NCBI GenBank assembly: GCA_041392165.1
Contig: JAWKMN010000001.1
Coordinates: 1,054,001-1,118,000, forward strand
DNA from: Arenibacter sp041392165
Lineage (GTDB): Bacteria > Bacteroidota > Bacteroidia > Flavobacteriales > Flavobacteriaceae
Direction of reading: 5' to 3'
Length of the DNA: 64,000 nucleotides
Made by a program: the position numbers and the translations under genes. Shown in pieces: positions 28,154-36,245 of this stretch (positions are counted from its first letter, which is position 1; every line of letters starts with the position of its first letter). A model generated the notes under the pieces. That model saw only the letters and a list, made by a program, of their open reading frames with translations. It made no database searches and had not been told where the DNA came from.

Positions 28154-28425
28154 ATGAATATAAAATTTCTTTTTGGTCCAATATTATGCTGGGTGTTGGC
28201 TGTAATGACCGGCTCATGTATGGGCACTAAAGCAAAAATCAAAATATTCGAATCCAAAAAGCCTCAAACAGTTTTGAGTTTAAAGCCCTCCCAGGGTAAC
28301 CCCGCAACGGCGAAGGGGATTTAATCAGGCTAAAAAACGGAAGTCTGTTATTTGTATATACCCATTATACCCAAGGCACCGGGTCCGACCATGACCCGGC
28401 ATATCTGGCAGGTAGCTATTTTTAA
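28154..28425 (+). pseudogene. truncated, frameshifted sialidase-like (BNR) lipoprotein gene
   Basis: The ATG at 28154 opens a lipoprotein signal (MTGSC near 22) but the frame stops at 28324. One frame over, translation reads NGEGDLIRLKNGSLLFVYTH, then DHDPAYLAGSYF and a stop at 28423. That is the N-terminal signature of Bacteroidetes exo-alpha-sialidase-like glycosidases (R-N-x-E-G-D followed by F-V-Y-T). One missing C in the C4 run at 28300-28303 would restore the Arg (PRNGEGD). The rest of the gene, several hundred codons, is absent. What is left borders the toxin-like array, so the array or a deletion has replaced the 3' part. Confidence 0.7.
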
Positions 28426-28508
28426 AATATCAATATATTTTATTCGGAAAATTCTTATTATATTCATCGATATTTCTGTTATAAATTTTATAAAAAACAT
28501 CTGCCCTT

Positions 28509-30086
28509 TTGAAGAATAAGATACTCTTGTTATGCTTTATGGTACTTTTGGTTAATTGTGAAAAGGAAGACCAAGTAATTAAATCCCAGGAAATAGATTC
28601 TGGGACCCCTATTTCTGTGACCAGTGTCACAGCGGATGGGATTTCTGATATTATAGATCTTATAGGAACAAGTTCGGACAAGGTTTCGAAATCGGGCTTT
28701 ATATCTACTCCGTCAGGGGAGGTGGTAATGGAGGATATCATAAAGGTAGTGGATACTATGGGCAACACCAATTATTCATTTTTACTATTACCGGAGAAAA
28801 ATAGTCCAAACTCTATCTTTAATCTTGTTGTAAGTACTTCGAAAAATAGTACGCCCAATATGGCTATAATAGAATATCGTATGGACGATAATTTTGTAAA
28901 GGGCTTTATGGAGGGGACCAAAGATTTTTCGGAATTTTCAGGTACCCTTTACAGTTATCCCTTTTCTTCTTACTCGGAACTGTTCTCCAAGGATACCTGT
29001 GTGCAGAATATAGATGAGGTTGTCATTTGTGATGAGACCATATTGAATGTTGGGGGCAGTGGAGGAGGCAGCGGAGGAGGTGGCGGTACGGGCGATCCTA
29101 TATATCCCATTGGAAGTGGGGGTGGCTCCGGCTCCGGCTCCGGAAGTGGAACTATAATAACGGTAAATTGGGTCTGCGATTGGAGGGGCAGCTCACATGA
29201 TTCGCCCAATGAATGTACCGGACCGGGAGGAGGGGGAGGTCCTGGCAGATGGGTCATAACTATAATTAGGGTCCCATATTCACATACCAACAAGGGTAGT
29301 GTTGTTACTGGAAAGGAACTGACCTGTTGTGACGACTCTTATGTTGAGGGTACGGTGGGGGTCAATCTGACGGTAGAGGCCATTTCCGAAATAATAAATT
29401 GTATAGGGTTGCTTAATGCCGATCAAATAAATGCCCTGAACATAGACGGGCGTAAGACGATTAGCCTAAAGAATTTTTTGACGGCCGATCAATGTAGTGA
29501 AGCCTCCATAGAACAGGGTACAGAAATGATCGGGGCACTTGCAAAAGGATCGTTGGTATCATGGTTTCCCTTTATCAAATATCCGGATTCCAAGGCCGCC
29601 CAATACAAAAGGGATTACCCCAAGCTTACCGAGTACCTTAAGAACCAGTTGCCGAAAGTGGCCAACATCAGTAAGATAACCAATGCGATTAGAGACATTA
29701 CCGGTCTATCTTTGGAACAAATAAAATATGACTTAAAGTGGGATCAAGGACCCGTGGTTGAAATTGTGCAACTTGATAATCATTGTGGTCAATGCAATGA
29801 GGATACTGTAGGTAGATTCGATAAAACAAACCCAAATATATTGCTTCTGGATATAGATTTTGTAAATAGGCTGGAAAATGATATAACATTACAACAAGAA
29901 GAAGATGCTTTTATGTTTTTCTTAGGTACGACAATTCTTCACGAATATGTTCATTTGGGCGACTTTAACAATGGGGATAATTACAAGTATCCATTAACGC
30001 CGGAAGAGGGCGTGTTATTTGAGGTAAGGGTATACGGGCAAAATGTACATGACTATAATGCAATCCAAATACTGTTTAAAGATTAG
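28509..30086 (+). CDS. lipoprotein with Gly-rich linker and C-terminal zincin-like metallopeptidase (putative polymorphic toxin)
   Basis: Protein of 525 aa, starting at TTG; the lipobox VNC gives lipid Cys17. Residues 30-170 form an N-terminal domain I do not recognise. Residues 181-247 are a Gly/Ser-rich linker with a Cys-containing insert (CDW...NEC). Residues 270-420 contain Cys pairs. The C-terminal about 110 aa hold CGQC (426-429), HEYVH (478-482, HExxH zinc motif) and EEGVLFE (499-505), a possible third ligand. Only this tip recurs downstream, in five partial copies, each beside a small lipoprotein. That architecture (fixed front, swappable toxin tip, adjacent immunity) is typical of polymorphic toxins. 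The following gene begins 3 bp after the stop. Toxicity and secretion route are inferred, not shown. Confidence 0.7.
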   Translation: MKNKILLLCFMVLLVNCEKEDQVIKSQEIDSGTPISVTSVTADGISDIIDLIGTSSDKVSKSGFISTPSGEVVMEDIIKVVDTMGNTNYSFLLLPEKNSPNSIFNLVVSTSKNSTPNMAIIEYRMDDNFVKGFMEGTKDFSEFSGTLYSYPFSSYSELFSKDTCVQNIDEVVICDETILNVGGSGGGSGGGGGTGDPIYPIGSGGGSGSGSGSGTIITVNWVCDWRGSSHDSPNECTGPGGGGGPGRWVITIIRVPYSHTNKGSVVTGKELTCCDDSYVEGTVGVNLTVEAISEIINCIGLLNADQINALNIDGRKTISLKNFLTADQCSEASIEQGTEMIGALAKGSLVSWFPFIKYPDSKAAQYKRDYPKLTEYLKNQLPKVANISKITNAIRDITGLSLEQIKYDLKWDQGPVVEIVQLDNHCGQCNEDTVGRFDKTNPNILLLDIDFVNRLENDITLQQEEDAFMFFLGTTILHEYVHLGDFNNGDNYKYPLTPEEGVLFEVRVYGQNVHDYNAIQILFKD

Positions 30087-30089
30087 GTC

Positions 30090-30542
30090 ATGAATATCTC
30101 AAGAATTATAGTTGTTATAACTGCATTTTTTTTATTTGGGTGTAATGGACAGTCTAAAGCCAAAAAAGATGCAGCTTTATCCTGCCAAATTGAAAAAGAT
30201 TCTGAAATCGTTTTAAAAATGATTGTGCAGGAAGAGAAGAAAATTCAGCCGGTTTTTTCCTCTTTGGATAAAGATTTTTTACGTCAAATACAGTTTGGGG
30301 GCAACGTTTTATTAAGGCAAGACTTTATTACTATTAATGGGACCGATTACTTGATAGTTCCATTGGAAAAAAAGAATAAATCGCCAAGAATAACTATTTT
30401 CCTAAATAAAGAAAATTGCGACAAAGCTTCTTTTGAAGTAGCTTTTATGAACGAGGACTATGGAAGGGTTGTTTCTGGGCAAATAGAAAATATAGATGGA
30501 AATTGGCTTTTAACCCTAACCGGAGAATCAGATATTAATTGA
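30090..30542 (+). CDS. immunity-like lipoprotein 1
   Basis: Protein of 150 aa with lipobox LFGC (Cys18), 3 bp downstream of the metallopeptidase gene. The mature part has one Cys near 32 (SCQIEKD) and one in KENCDKAS, then a beta-rich C-terminus (EVAFMNEDYGRVVSGQIENIDGNW). The same plan, with weak identity, recurs in five more genes of this locus: Cys, about 70 aa, Cys, then a (D/E)xxx(V/I)xGxI strand and W. Best reading: cognate immunity protein, periplasmic or outer-membrane, for the upstream effector. It is the most divergent of the six. Confidence 0.65.
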   Translation: MNISRIIVVITAFFLFGCNGQSKAKKDAALSCQIEKDSEIVLKMIVQEEKKIQPVFSSLDKDFLRQIQFGGNVLLRQDFITINGTDYLIVPLEKKNKSPRITIFLNKENCDKASFEVAFMNEDYGRVVSGQIENIDGNWLLTLTGESDIN

Positions 30543-30584
30543 TGATTTTAGTGTATATGCAGGTTTATCCAACTCCCCAAATAG

Positions 30585-30956
30585 AATATAGGACAAGACC
30601 TACAATGGGGCGAAGGGCCATTCATAGAAATTGTACAGTTGGATAATTTTCCAGATTGTAATACCTGTAGTGATATTACAGTGGGGCATTTTGCAAAGGA
30701 AAATAATTCTAATACACTTTACTCGGACATTGATTATGTAAACCAATTGGAAAATGGAACCCTAGTGCAAAATGACAATGATGCCGCCATATTTTTTATT
30801 GGAACCACTATTTTGCATGAATATGTGCACTATGGGGAATTTAACAATGAATCGTTTACTTACTGGGGAGAGGAAGGTGTGAAATTTGAAATAGAGGTTT
30901 ACAATGCCGATGTAACTCCTGAAAATGCCCGAATGACATTAAACAGAATAAATTGA
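30585..30956 (+). pseudogene. orphan metallopeptidase tip (cassette 2)
   Basis: Open frame from 30585 after a stop (TAG 30582). It aligns with the last about 115 aa of the full-length effector: QDLQWGEGPFIEIVQLDN, a CNTC motif and intact HEYVHYGEFNN with EEGVKFE. A GLS match just upstream in another frame shows that the homology extends left through a frameshift. It has no signal peptide or start of its own, so it is a displaced C-terminal cassette. The zinc motif is intact, so it could serve as a donor for recombination into the full gene. Immunity gene 2 starts 8 bp after its stop. Confidence 0.75.
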
Positions 30957-30963
30957 TTCCAAT

Positions 30964-31443
30964 ATGAAAATTAAGTATCATAAAATCTTATATCTTCTCA
31001 TAATATCAATTAATCTGCAATGCTCGGATTTTAAGAAGAGGAACACCGAAAGCATAATAGTTGAGAAAGCAGGTTTGAAGGCAAAGGCCTGTTTAACAAA
31101 AGATGATAAGGAAATAATTATCCAAAATATTTTTGAACATGAGGATTTAAAGGAGTATGTACTACCTCTCAGACAAAGGGATCTGATTCTTTTTTTGCTT
31201 ACCAATGATAATATCAAGGATGGATTGGAAATAGATTTGGGTGGTATGTCTGTGGGCTATATTGATTCCATGGAGACGGACAAGCACATATTTGACATTA
31301 AGTTCAAAAATATTGATTGCGATGGAAAAAAGCTCAAATTTACTCTTTGGTATGATTTTGAACATGCAGATATTACAGGTAAAGCCAACAAAGAGAATGG
31401 TGAATGGAAAATTGCCATTCTTGGCCACGGCATAGTCGATTAA
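30964..31443 (+). CDS. immunity-like lipoprotein 2
   Basis: Protein of 159 aa with lipobox LQC (about residue 20). Landmarks shared with its paralogues: KACLTKDDKEIII (first Cys), ILFLLTNDNI, NIDCDGKKLKF (second Cys), WYDFEHADITGKA and the end ILGHGIVD. It follows cassette 2 by 7 bp, as expected for a toxin-immunity pair. Immunity function is inferred from position and family. Confidence 0.7.
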   Translation: MKIKYHKILYLLIISINLQCSDFKKRNTESIIVEKAGLKAKACLTKDDKEIIIQNIFEHEDLKEYVLPLRQRDLILFLLTNDNIKDGLEIDLGGMSVGYIDSMETDKHIFDIKFKNIDCDGKKLKFTLWYDFEHADITGKANKENGEWKIAILGHGIVD

Positions 31444-31531
31444 AAAACATTTCATAGAACCGTTGGACTATATCTTTAGAATAGTATTAAAAGAATTGGA
31501 TTGTAAAGATTTAAAATTAAGATACTAAAAA

Positions 31532-31987
31532 ATGAAAAATATTGTCCTTTTCCTAGGTTTTCTGTTTTTCATGGCCTGCAAAGAAAAACAAAAAGCAGAT
31601 AATGAAGTAAACAAAAGCAAACAAGATTCTTGTTTTGAGCAAGTTGAAAAAATTAATATTATTAAAGAAATTCTTAAGACAGAAAACATTCAAACCTATT
31701 TACATCAGGAAATCAAGGAAGGAAATCCTATAAGAATAATTAAAAATGATTTTTTTATTGGTATAGATTCTTTTGCGTTGGAAACAAATAGATATGTAAA
31801 AATTGTTGACTCTTTACCAAAAAACAACTTAAACTTACGATTGGAAATATTGTCAGAGGACACTTGTCGTTTCGACTTGGGAAAATATATGTTTTATAGC
31901 CCAATAGAAAATGCGGAGGTAAATGGGAATATAAAACTTTCGGATTCCGTCTGGGTTGTGACTGTCAATCAAGACATCGAATTTTGA
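31532..31987 (+). CDS. immunity-like lipoprotein 3
   Basis: Protein of 151 aa with lipobox FMAC (Cys16). Landmarks: SCFEQVEKINIIKEIL, IRIIKNDFFI, EDTCRFDLGKYMF and ENAEVNGNIKL. It is preceded by 88 bp with no toxin remnant, so its partner cassette has been lost. It is followed by the decayed cassette 3. Notably A-rich compared with the core genes of the window. Confidence 0.65.
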   Translation: MKNIVLFLGFLFFMACKEKQKADNEVNKSKQDSCFEQVEKINIIKEILKTENIQTYLHQEIKEGNPIRIIKNDFFIGIDSFALETNRYVKIVDSLPKNNLNLRLEILSEDTCRFDLGKYMFYSPIENAEVNGNIKLSDSVWVVTVNQDIEF

Positions 31988-32012
31988 TTTTGTTCCATGT
32001 ACACCTATAATG

Positions 32013-32175
32013 ATGTGTTTTATTGGCAGTATTGTTTCTATAAATGGTACACTATGGCAATTTTGTGACCAGGTTTCAATTTGTAGGTGAGGATGGTAGA
32101 TTTTTTGAGACCAAGGTTTATGGTGAAAATGTTCAAACAGAAAATACAAGGTTGATTTTGAACAGACATAATTGA
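32013..32175 (+). pseudogene. decayed metallopeptidase tip (cassette 3)
   Basis: Readable from 32044 as VHYGNF, then GEDGRFFETKVYGENVQTEN and the end LILNRHN, matching the last about 44 aa of the other tips. The upstream part is out of frame with a stop (TAA), and the first His and Glu of HExxH are lost, so it is inactive. Its TGA (32173-32175) overlaps the ATG of immunity gene 4 in TGATG, which preserves the original translational coupling. Confidence 0.7.
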
Positions 32176-32651
32176 TGAAAATGAAAAATGCGATAATTGC
32201 TATTTTGCTTATTCTGTTTATTCAGGGATGCTCAAATAAGCAAAAGAAAAATAAGGAGGGATTCTTTTCTGCCGATAAAGATAAAATTGTTTTAGGCTGT
32301 CTTCAAAGTGAGGATATAGAAAGTATTGCCGAAGAAATTTTAAATACTCCAAAGTTACAGATTCATGTAATCCCCTTAAAGGAAAGGTCCATAGAAATCC
32401 AACTCCTAAAAAATGATCTCATAACACAAGATTTATCAATCAAGGTGGGAGGGATCCCGGTTGTTCTTAATGACTCTACAAACAAAACGGAGCATACTTT
32501 TCGCATTAAAGCCCTTAATGTAAATTGTGAAAAGCAAAAATTGTCGTTTTCAGTATGGTATCCTTTTGAGCATGTTGTAATCAGGGGTGAGGCGATAAAG
32601 AAACACAAAAAATGGTCGGTACAAATAACTGGATCTGGAGTAATTGATTAA
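32175..32651 (+). CDS. immunity-like lipoprotein 4
   Basis: Protein of 158 aa from the ATG at 32175, with an alternative ATG at 32181; lipobox IQGC. Landmarks: GCLQSEDIESIAEEIL, IQLLKNDLI, NVNCEKQKLSFSVWYPFEH and the end ITGSGVID. Closest to immunity protein 2. The start overlaps the stop of cassette 3. Confidence 0.7.
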   Translation: MKMKNAIIAILLILFIQGCSNKQKKNKEGFFSADKDKIVLGCLQSEDIESIAEEILNTPKLQIHVIPLKERSIEIQLLKNDLITQDLSIKVGGIPVVLNDSTNKTEHTFRIKALNVNCEKQKLSFSVWYPFEHVVIRGEAIKKHKKWSVQITGSGVID

Positions 32652-32699
32652 AAACAAAATTCTATTTTCATCAATTGGCAATAAAACCCTTTTGCATGT

Positions 32700-32897
32700 A
32701 TGGGAATGAGGCCTCCGGTTCTTGATGCTTTGATTTTTTGGATTGGAACAACCGTGTTACATGAGTATGTACATTATGGCGACTTTAACAACGGGTTTGA
32801 TTATCCCGGAGAAGAAGGGCGAAAATTTGAAATTTCTGTTTATGGGGAGAATGTTCATCCAGATAGGGCCAGAATTGTATTAAATAGGGGAAATTAA
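32700..32897 (+). pseudogene. orphan metallopeptidase tip (cassette 4)
   Basis: A 65-codon frame aligned to the tip of the effector: LIFWIGTTVLHEYVHYGDFN, then EEGRKFEISVYGENV and the end IVLNRGN. The HEYVH motif is intact, but the domain is cut at its N-terminus (an in-frame stop lies just upstream), so it lacks the CxxC part. It has no signal or plausible own translation. Immunity gene 5 starts 5 bp after its stop. Confidence 0.72.
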
Positions 32898-32902
32898 AAG
32901 TG

Positions 32903-33379
32903 ATGAAAATATACGCGCTTGTTACATTTGTTTTTATTACATCCATAATTTTTGGTTGTAAACAAAACACGGCCAAAATGATTAATCCCAAAAAGGAACC
33001 TATTCGACAATTTTTGGTTCAAGAATGTTTGGACAAAAAAGACAAAGAAAAAATTATTGAAACAATAATGTCAACACCAGATTTCCAAATGTTCTTGCAT
33101 CCAAATGTTGAGGGCAGGTTACCGGTACAATTGGTCAAGAATGAATTCGTAACCTCAGACCTAAATATCTTTTCAAACGGGTTTCAAGTTCAATTTGTAG
33201 ATTCCCTTACCCTTCCGGAAGGGAAGGAACACCAAATTACCTTAGGAAACATTGATTGTTTCGGTTCCAAAATTTCGTATTTCATATATTATCCGATAGA
33301 GGGAGTAATAATATCAGGAAAAATACTAAAAAAAGATAGTTCGTGGATAGCTATAGAAACTACTTGGGGGGAAATGTGA
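32903..33379 (+). CDS. immunity-like lipoprotein 5 (hybrid 3' end)
   Basis: Protein of 158 aa from the ATG at 32903; lipobox FGC near 20. Landmarks: QECLDKKDKEKIIETIM, VQLVKNEFV, NIDCFGSKISYFIYYPIEG and ISGKILKKDSSWIAIE. The others end in G/S-x-G-(I/V)-(I/V)-D, but this one ends TTWGEM. Those bases resemble the GEFN part of a toxin tip, so its last residues appear to come from a recombination junction with cassette 5. Confidence 0.68.
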   Translation: MKIYALVTFVFITSIIFGCKQNTAKMINPKKEPIRQFLVQECLDKKDKEKIIETIMSTPDFQMFLHPNVEGRLPVQLVKNEFVTSDLNIFSNGFQVQFVDSLTLPEGKEHQITLGNIDCFGSKISYFIYYPIEGVIISGKILKKDSSWIAIETTWGEM

Positions 33380-33521
33380 TGGAAATAAGTATTATAGAGA
33401 AAATATCAATTCGGAAATTTTATGTTTTGGGGGAGAAGATGGGAGACTTTTTGAAACCAAAGTCTATGGTGAAAATGTTCAACCGGATAGGGCGAGAATA
33501 GTCTTAAATAGAATTCAATGA
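33366..33521 (+). pseudogene. decayed metallopeptidase tip (cassette 5)
   Basis: An open frame that overlaps the end of immunity gene 5 and reads GEDGRLFETKVYGENVQPD and then IVLNRIQ. This is the last about 45 aa of the tip, without the HExxH helix. No start codon or signal. It ends 33 bp before immunity gene 6. Confidence 0.68.
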
Positions 33522-33554
33522 AGCCTTTGTTTAAACATTGTAAAAAATCAAAAA

Positions 33555-34028
33555 ATGCTACTAAGGAGTTTTGTAGCCACTTTATTTTTAATTGTCTTTT
33601 TAAGTTGTAAAGGTAAACGAGATGAAAACAGGAGCAAAACAGAAATAAATGTTGGGCCATCAACATCTGTAATAAATTGTTGGAACAACCAGGAAAGACA
33701 AGATATTATAGAGGAGATTCTAAGCACCAAAGATCTACAAACCTATGTTAAGCTTTTTATTAGGGAAAAATTGCCAATTCAGATTATCAAGAATGAATTT
33801 ATCTTGGAAGATCTCAAAATTTTCACAAACAATCAAGAAGTAGAAATAATAAGGAAGAATTCCAATTCTGATTTGGCATTTGAATTAACATTTCAAGAAA
33901 TAAAGTGTCCAACCAAACTTCAGTTTGCAGTTTGGCTGGATTGTGAACATGCCAGTATAAAGGGTTTTGTTTTGAAAAAGGATGAAAAATGGATAACCGA
34001 GATTACAAGTCACGGTATTGTTGATTAA
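33555..34028 (+). CDS. immunity-like lipoprotein 6
   Basis: Protein of 157 aa with lipobox FLSC (about residue 17). Landmarks: NCWNNQERQDIIEEIL, IQIIKNEFI, EIKCPTKLQFAVWLDCEHA and the end ITSHGIVD. Last immunity-like gene of the array. Confidence 0.68.
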   Translation: MLLRSFVATLFLIVFLSCKGKRDENRSKTEINVGPSTSVINCWNNQERQDIIEEILSTKDLQTYVKLFIREKLPIQIIKNEFILEDLKIFTNNQEVEIIRKNSNSDLAFELTFQEIKCPTKLQFAVWLDCEHASIKGFVLKKDEKWITEITSHGIVD

Positions 34029-34085
34029 AATCATTATTCGAAATGAATCCATAACAGGGAATTCAAAAATTGAAATCTTAATTAA

Positions 34086-34310
34086 AAGAAAACAACCCAG
34101 ACACACTTAGATATTGATCATGTAAACCAATTGGAAAATGGAACCCTAGTGCAAAATGACAATGATGCCGCCATATTTTTTATTGGAACCACTATTTTGC
34201 ATGAATATGTGCACTATGGGGAATTTAACAATGAACAGTATTTCTCGCGTTTAAATTGGGATTTATTAAGGATTTATTGGAAATTAGTGAATTTGTATTC
34301 CAAATTTTAA
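34086..34310 (+). pseudogene. metallopeptidase tip remnant (cassette 6)
   Basis: Frame from 34110 reads DIDHVNQLENGTLVQ and then IGTTILHEYVHYGEFNNEQ. After that it leaves the family (YFSRLNWDL..., stop 34308). Upstream codons KENNPDTL are in another frame, so there is a small deletion near 34107. It shares 116 identical bases with cassette 2. It has an intact HExxH but neither the C-terminal Glu segment nor an immunity gene after it. It marks the right edge of the array. Confidence 0.72.
34120..34235 (+). repeat. 116-bp direct repeat, partner at 30736-30851
   Basis: Base-for-base identical over 116 bp to 30736-30851 (offset 3384), covering the HEYVH-coding segment, while flanking positions differ. 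Such local identity between otherwise diverged copies points to recent duplication or gene conversion. Confidence 0.92.
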
Positions 34311-34347
34311 TTGTTCAAAATAATGGGATAATTTGAAACCGACATTT

Positions 34348-36107
34348 ATGAACTTGAAGTATAGGCTTTTTATTTTTCTATGGATGATTTTGGGGCCGAT
34401 CACAGGAGGCTTTGCTCAAAAAAATCAACATCCCAATATAATTTTGATTATTACGGATGATCAAGGCTACGGGGATTTGGGGTTTACTGGAAATCCACAT
34501 GTAAAGACGCCGGTCATTGATGCCCTGGCAAGTGAAAGTATTAGGTTTAATAATTTTTACGTGTCACCTGTTTGTGCACCCACCAGATCCAGTTTAATGA
34601 CGGGACGTTATTCTTTGAGAACGGGTATGAGGGATACCTACAACGGAGGTGCTATTATGGCCTCTTCCGAGGTAACCATTGCCGAAATGCTGAAGCAGGC
34701 CAATTATAGTACAGGGGTTTTTGGCAAATGGCATTTAGGGGATAATTATCCGAGTAGGCCCAGTGACCAGGGTTTTGATGAATCCGTTATCCATCTATCG
34801 GGAGGGATGGGGCAAGTAGGGGATATTACTACTTATTTTAAAGGGGATAGAAGTTATTTTGACCCAGTTCTATGGCATAATAACCAACAAAAAGCCTATA
34901 AAGGGTATTGCTCAGATATTTTCACGGACCAGGCCATCAATTTTATTGAAAAAAATAAGGAATCCCCTTTTTTCTGCTATTTGGCGTTTAATGCCCCGCA
35001 TACCCCCTTGCAGGTGCCGGATGCCTATTACCAAAAATATAGGGACATAGATCCTTCCGCAGGGTTTGGCAAGGATGGAAAGCCCTTCTCAAAGATGAGC
35101 GAAAAGGATAAGGAAGATGCCAGAAAGGTATACGCCATGGTAAACAATATTGATGACAATCTGGGGAGACTCTTCAATAAATTGGATGCCCTGGGACTAT
35201 CCGAAAATACCCTTGTAATTTTTATGACCGATAATGGCCCCCAACAGACCAGATATGTGGGCGGTATGCGCGGACGTAAGGGGGATGTGTACAATGGGGG
35301 CGTCCGTGTGCCGTTTTTATATGAAATATCCGGCACTTTCCAAAGGCAACAAAGAGGTGGAAACTATGGCAGCTCATTTGGATGTACTGCCTACCCTGGC
35401 TGAGATATGCGGTGTGGAAATGCCCAAGGACAGGCTAATGGACGGTAAAAGTTTGGTTCCATTAGTACAGGGCAGGCCAGTGGAGTGGGCAGATCGTTCC
35501 CTGTTTTTATTGGTCGCGTAGGTACCCCGAGCTGTATCATAATATGGCGATTCAAAAATCCGGGTATAAGTTGGTAGGAAAAACGGACTATAATGCCGGT
35601 ATAGAAGATTTTGAACTGTTTCAACTTAGCAAGGATCCGTATGAGCAGCGCAATGTGATAAAGGAAAACAAAGCCTTGGCCATAGCCCTTAAAAGGGAAC
35701 TGGATAAAATATACAAGGAGTTGATCGTTTCCGAAAATTTGGTAAACCCTCCAAAAATTTTAGTGGGTACGCCACATGAGAACCCTATTATTTTAAATAG
35801 GAACGATGCCGGGGGGGAACGCGGTATTTGGAACCAAGAGGAGATATATGGCCATTGGGATACTGAAATTGAAGAAGGTTATTATGATATTACCTATAAG
35901 TTTATTGGGCCGATAGCTCCTAAGGGGAGAATGGTTTTGGAAGCCAATACCCTTGTCTGGCAGATGGAAAACAAAAAAGGGACTACAGATATTATCCGGA
36001 TGGAGAAGGTGTTCTTTCCAAAAATGACCGCTAAACTTTTGCCCTTCTACGCAGTGGACAACAAGAATATCTTCCCGTTTTGGATGGAAATGGAAAGAGT
36101 GGATTAA
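34348..36107 (+). pseudogene. type I sulfatase gene with two frameshifts
   Basis: A sulfatase of about 585 aa would be encoded from the ATG at 34348, with a signal peptide ending FAQ and the catalytic C-A-P-T-R about 75 residues in. GKWHLGDNYPSRP and TDNGPQ follow. The frame breaks at 35314-35318 and again at 35514-35518. At both places removing one T from a T5 run in the context GTTTTTAT restores the family sequence (VPFYMKYPALSKG and DRSLFFYWSRRYPELYHN). The last third has SKDPYEQRNV and a beta-rich C-terminal domain. Two disruptions in identical contexts could be slippage, sequence error or phase variation. Confidence 0.8.
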
Positions 36108-36245
36108 GCGCTTTTGTTTATGTTTTCATCGGCCTTGAAAAATTAGAGGTCCTAGTTTTCATTGTTGTCTGTGTGCTGTTGATACTGTCCGGAAAAATAT
36201 TTGTTGTACGATTCCATTATTGATGTACATTCGCGAAAAATAGGA

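Noticed and set aside
28970..29293. Minus-strand proline-rich frame of 107 codons
   Set aside because: It is the antisense of the Gly-rich linker of the effector gene; GGx codons read as proline on the other strand.
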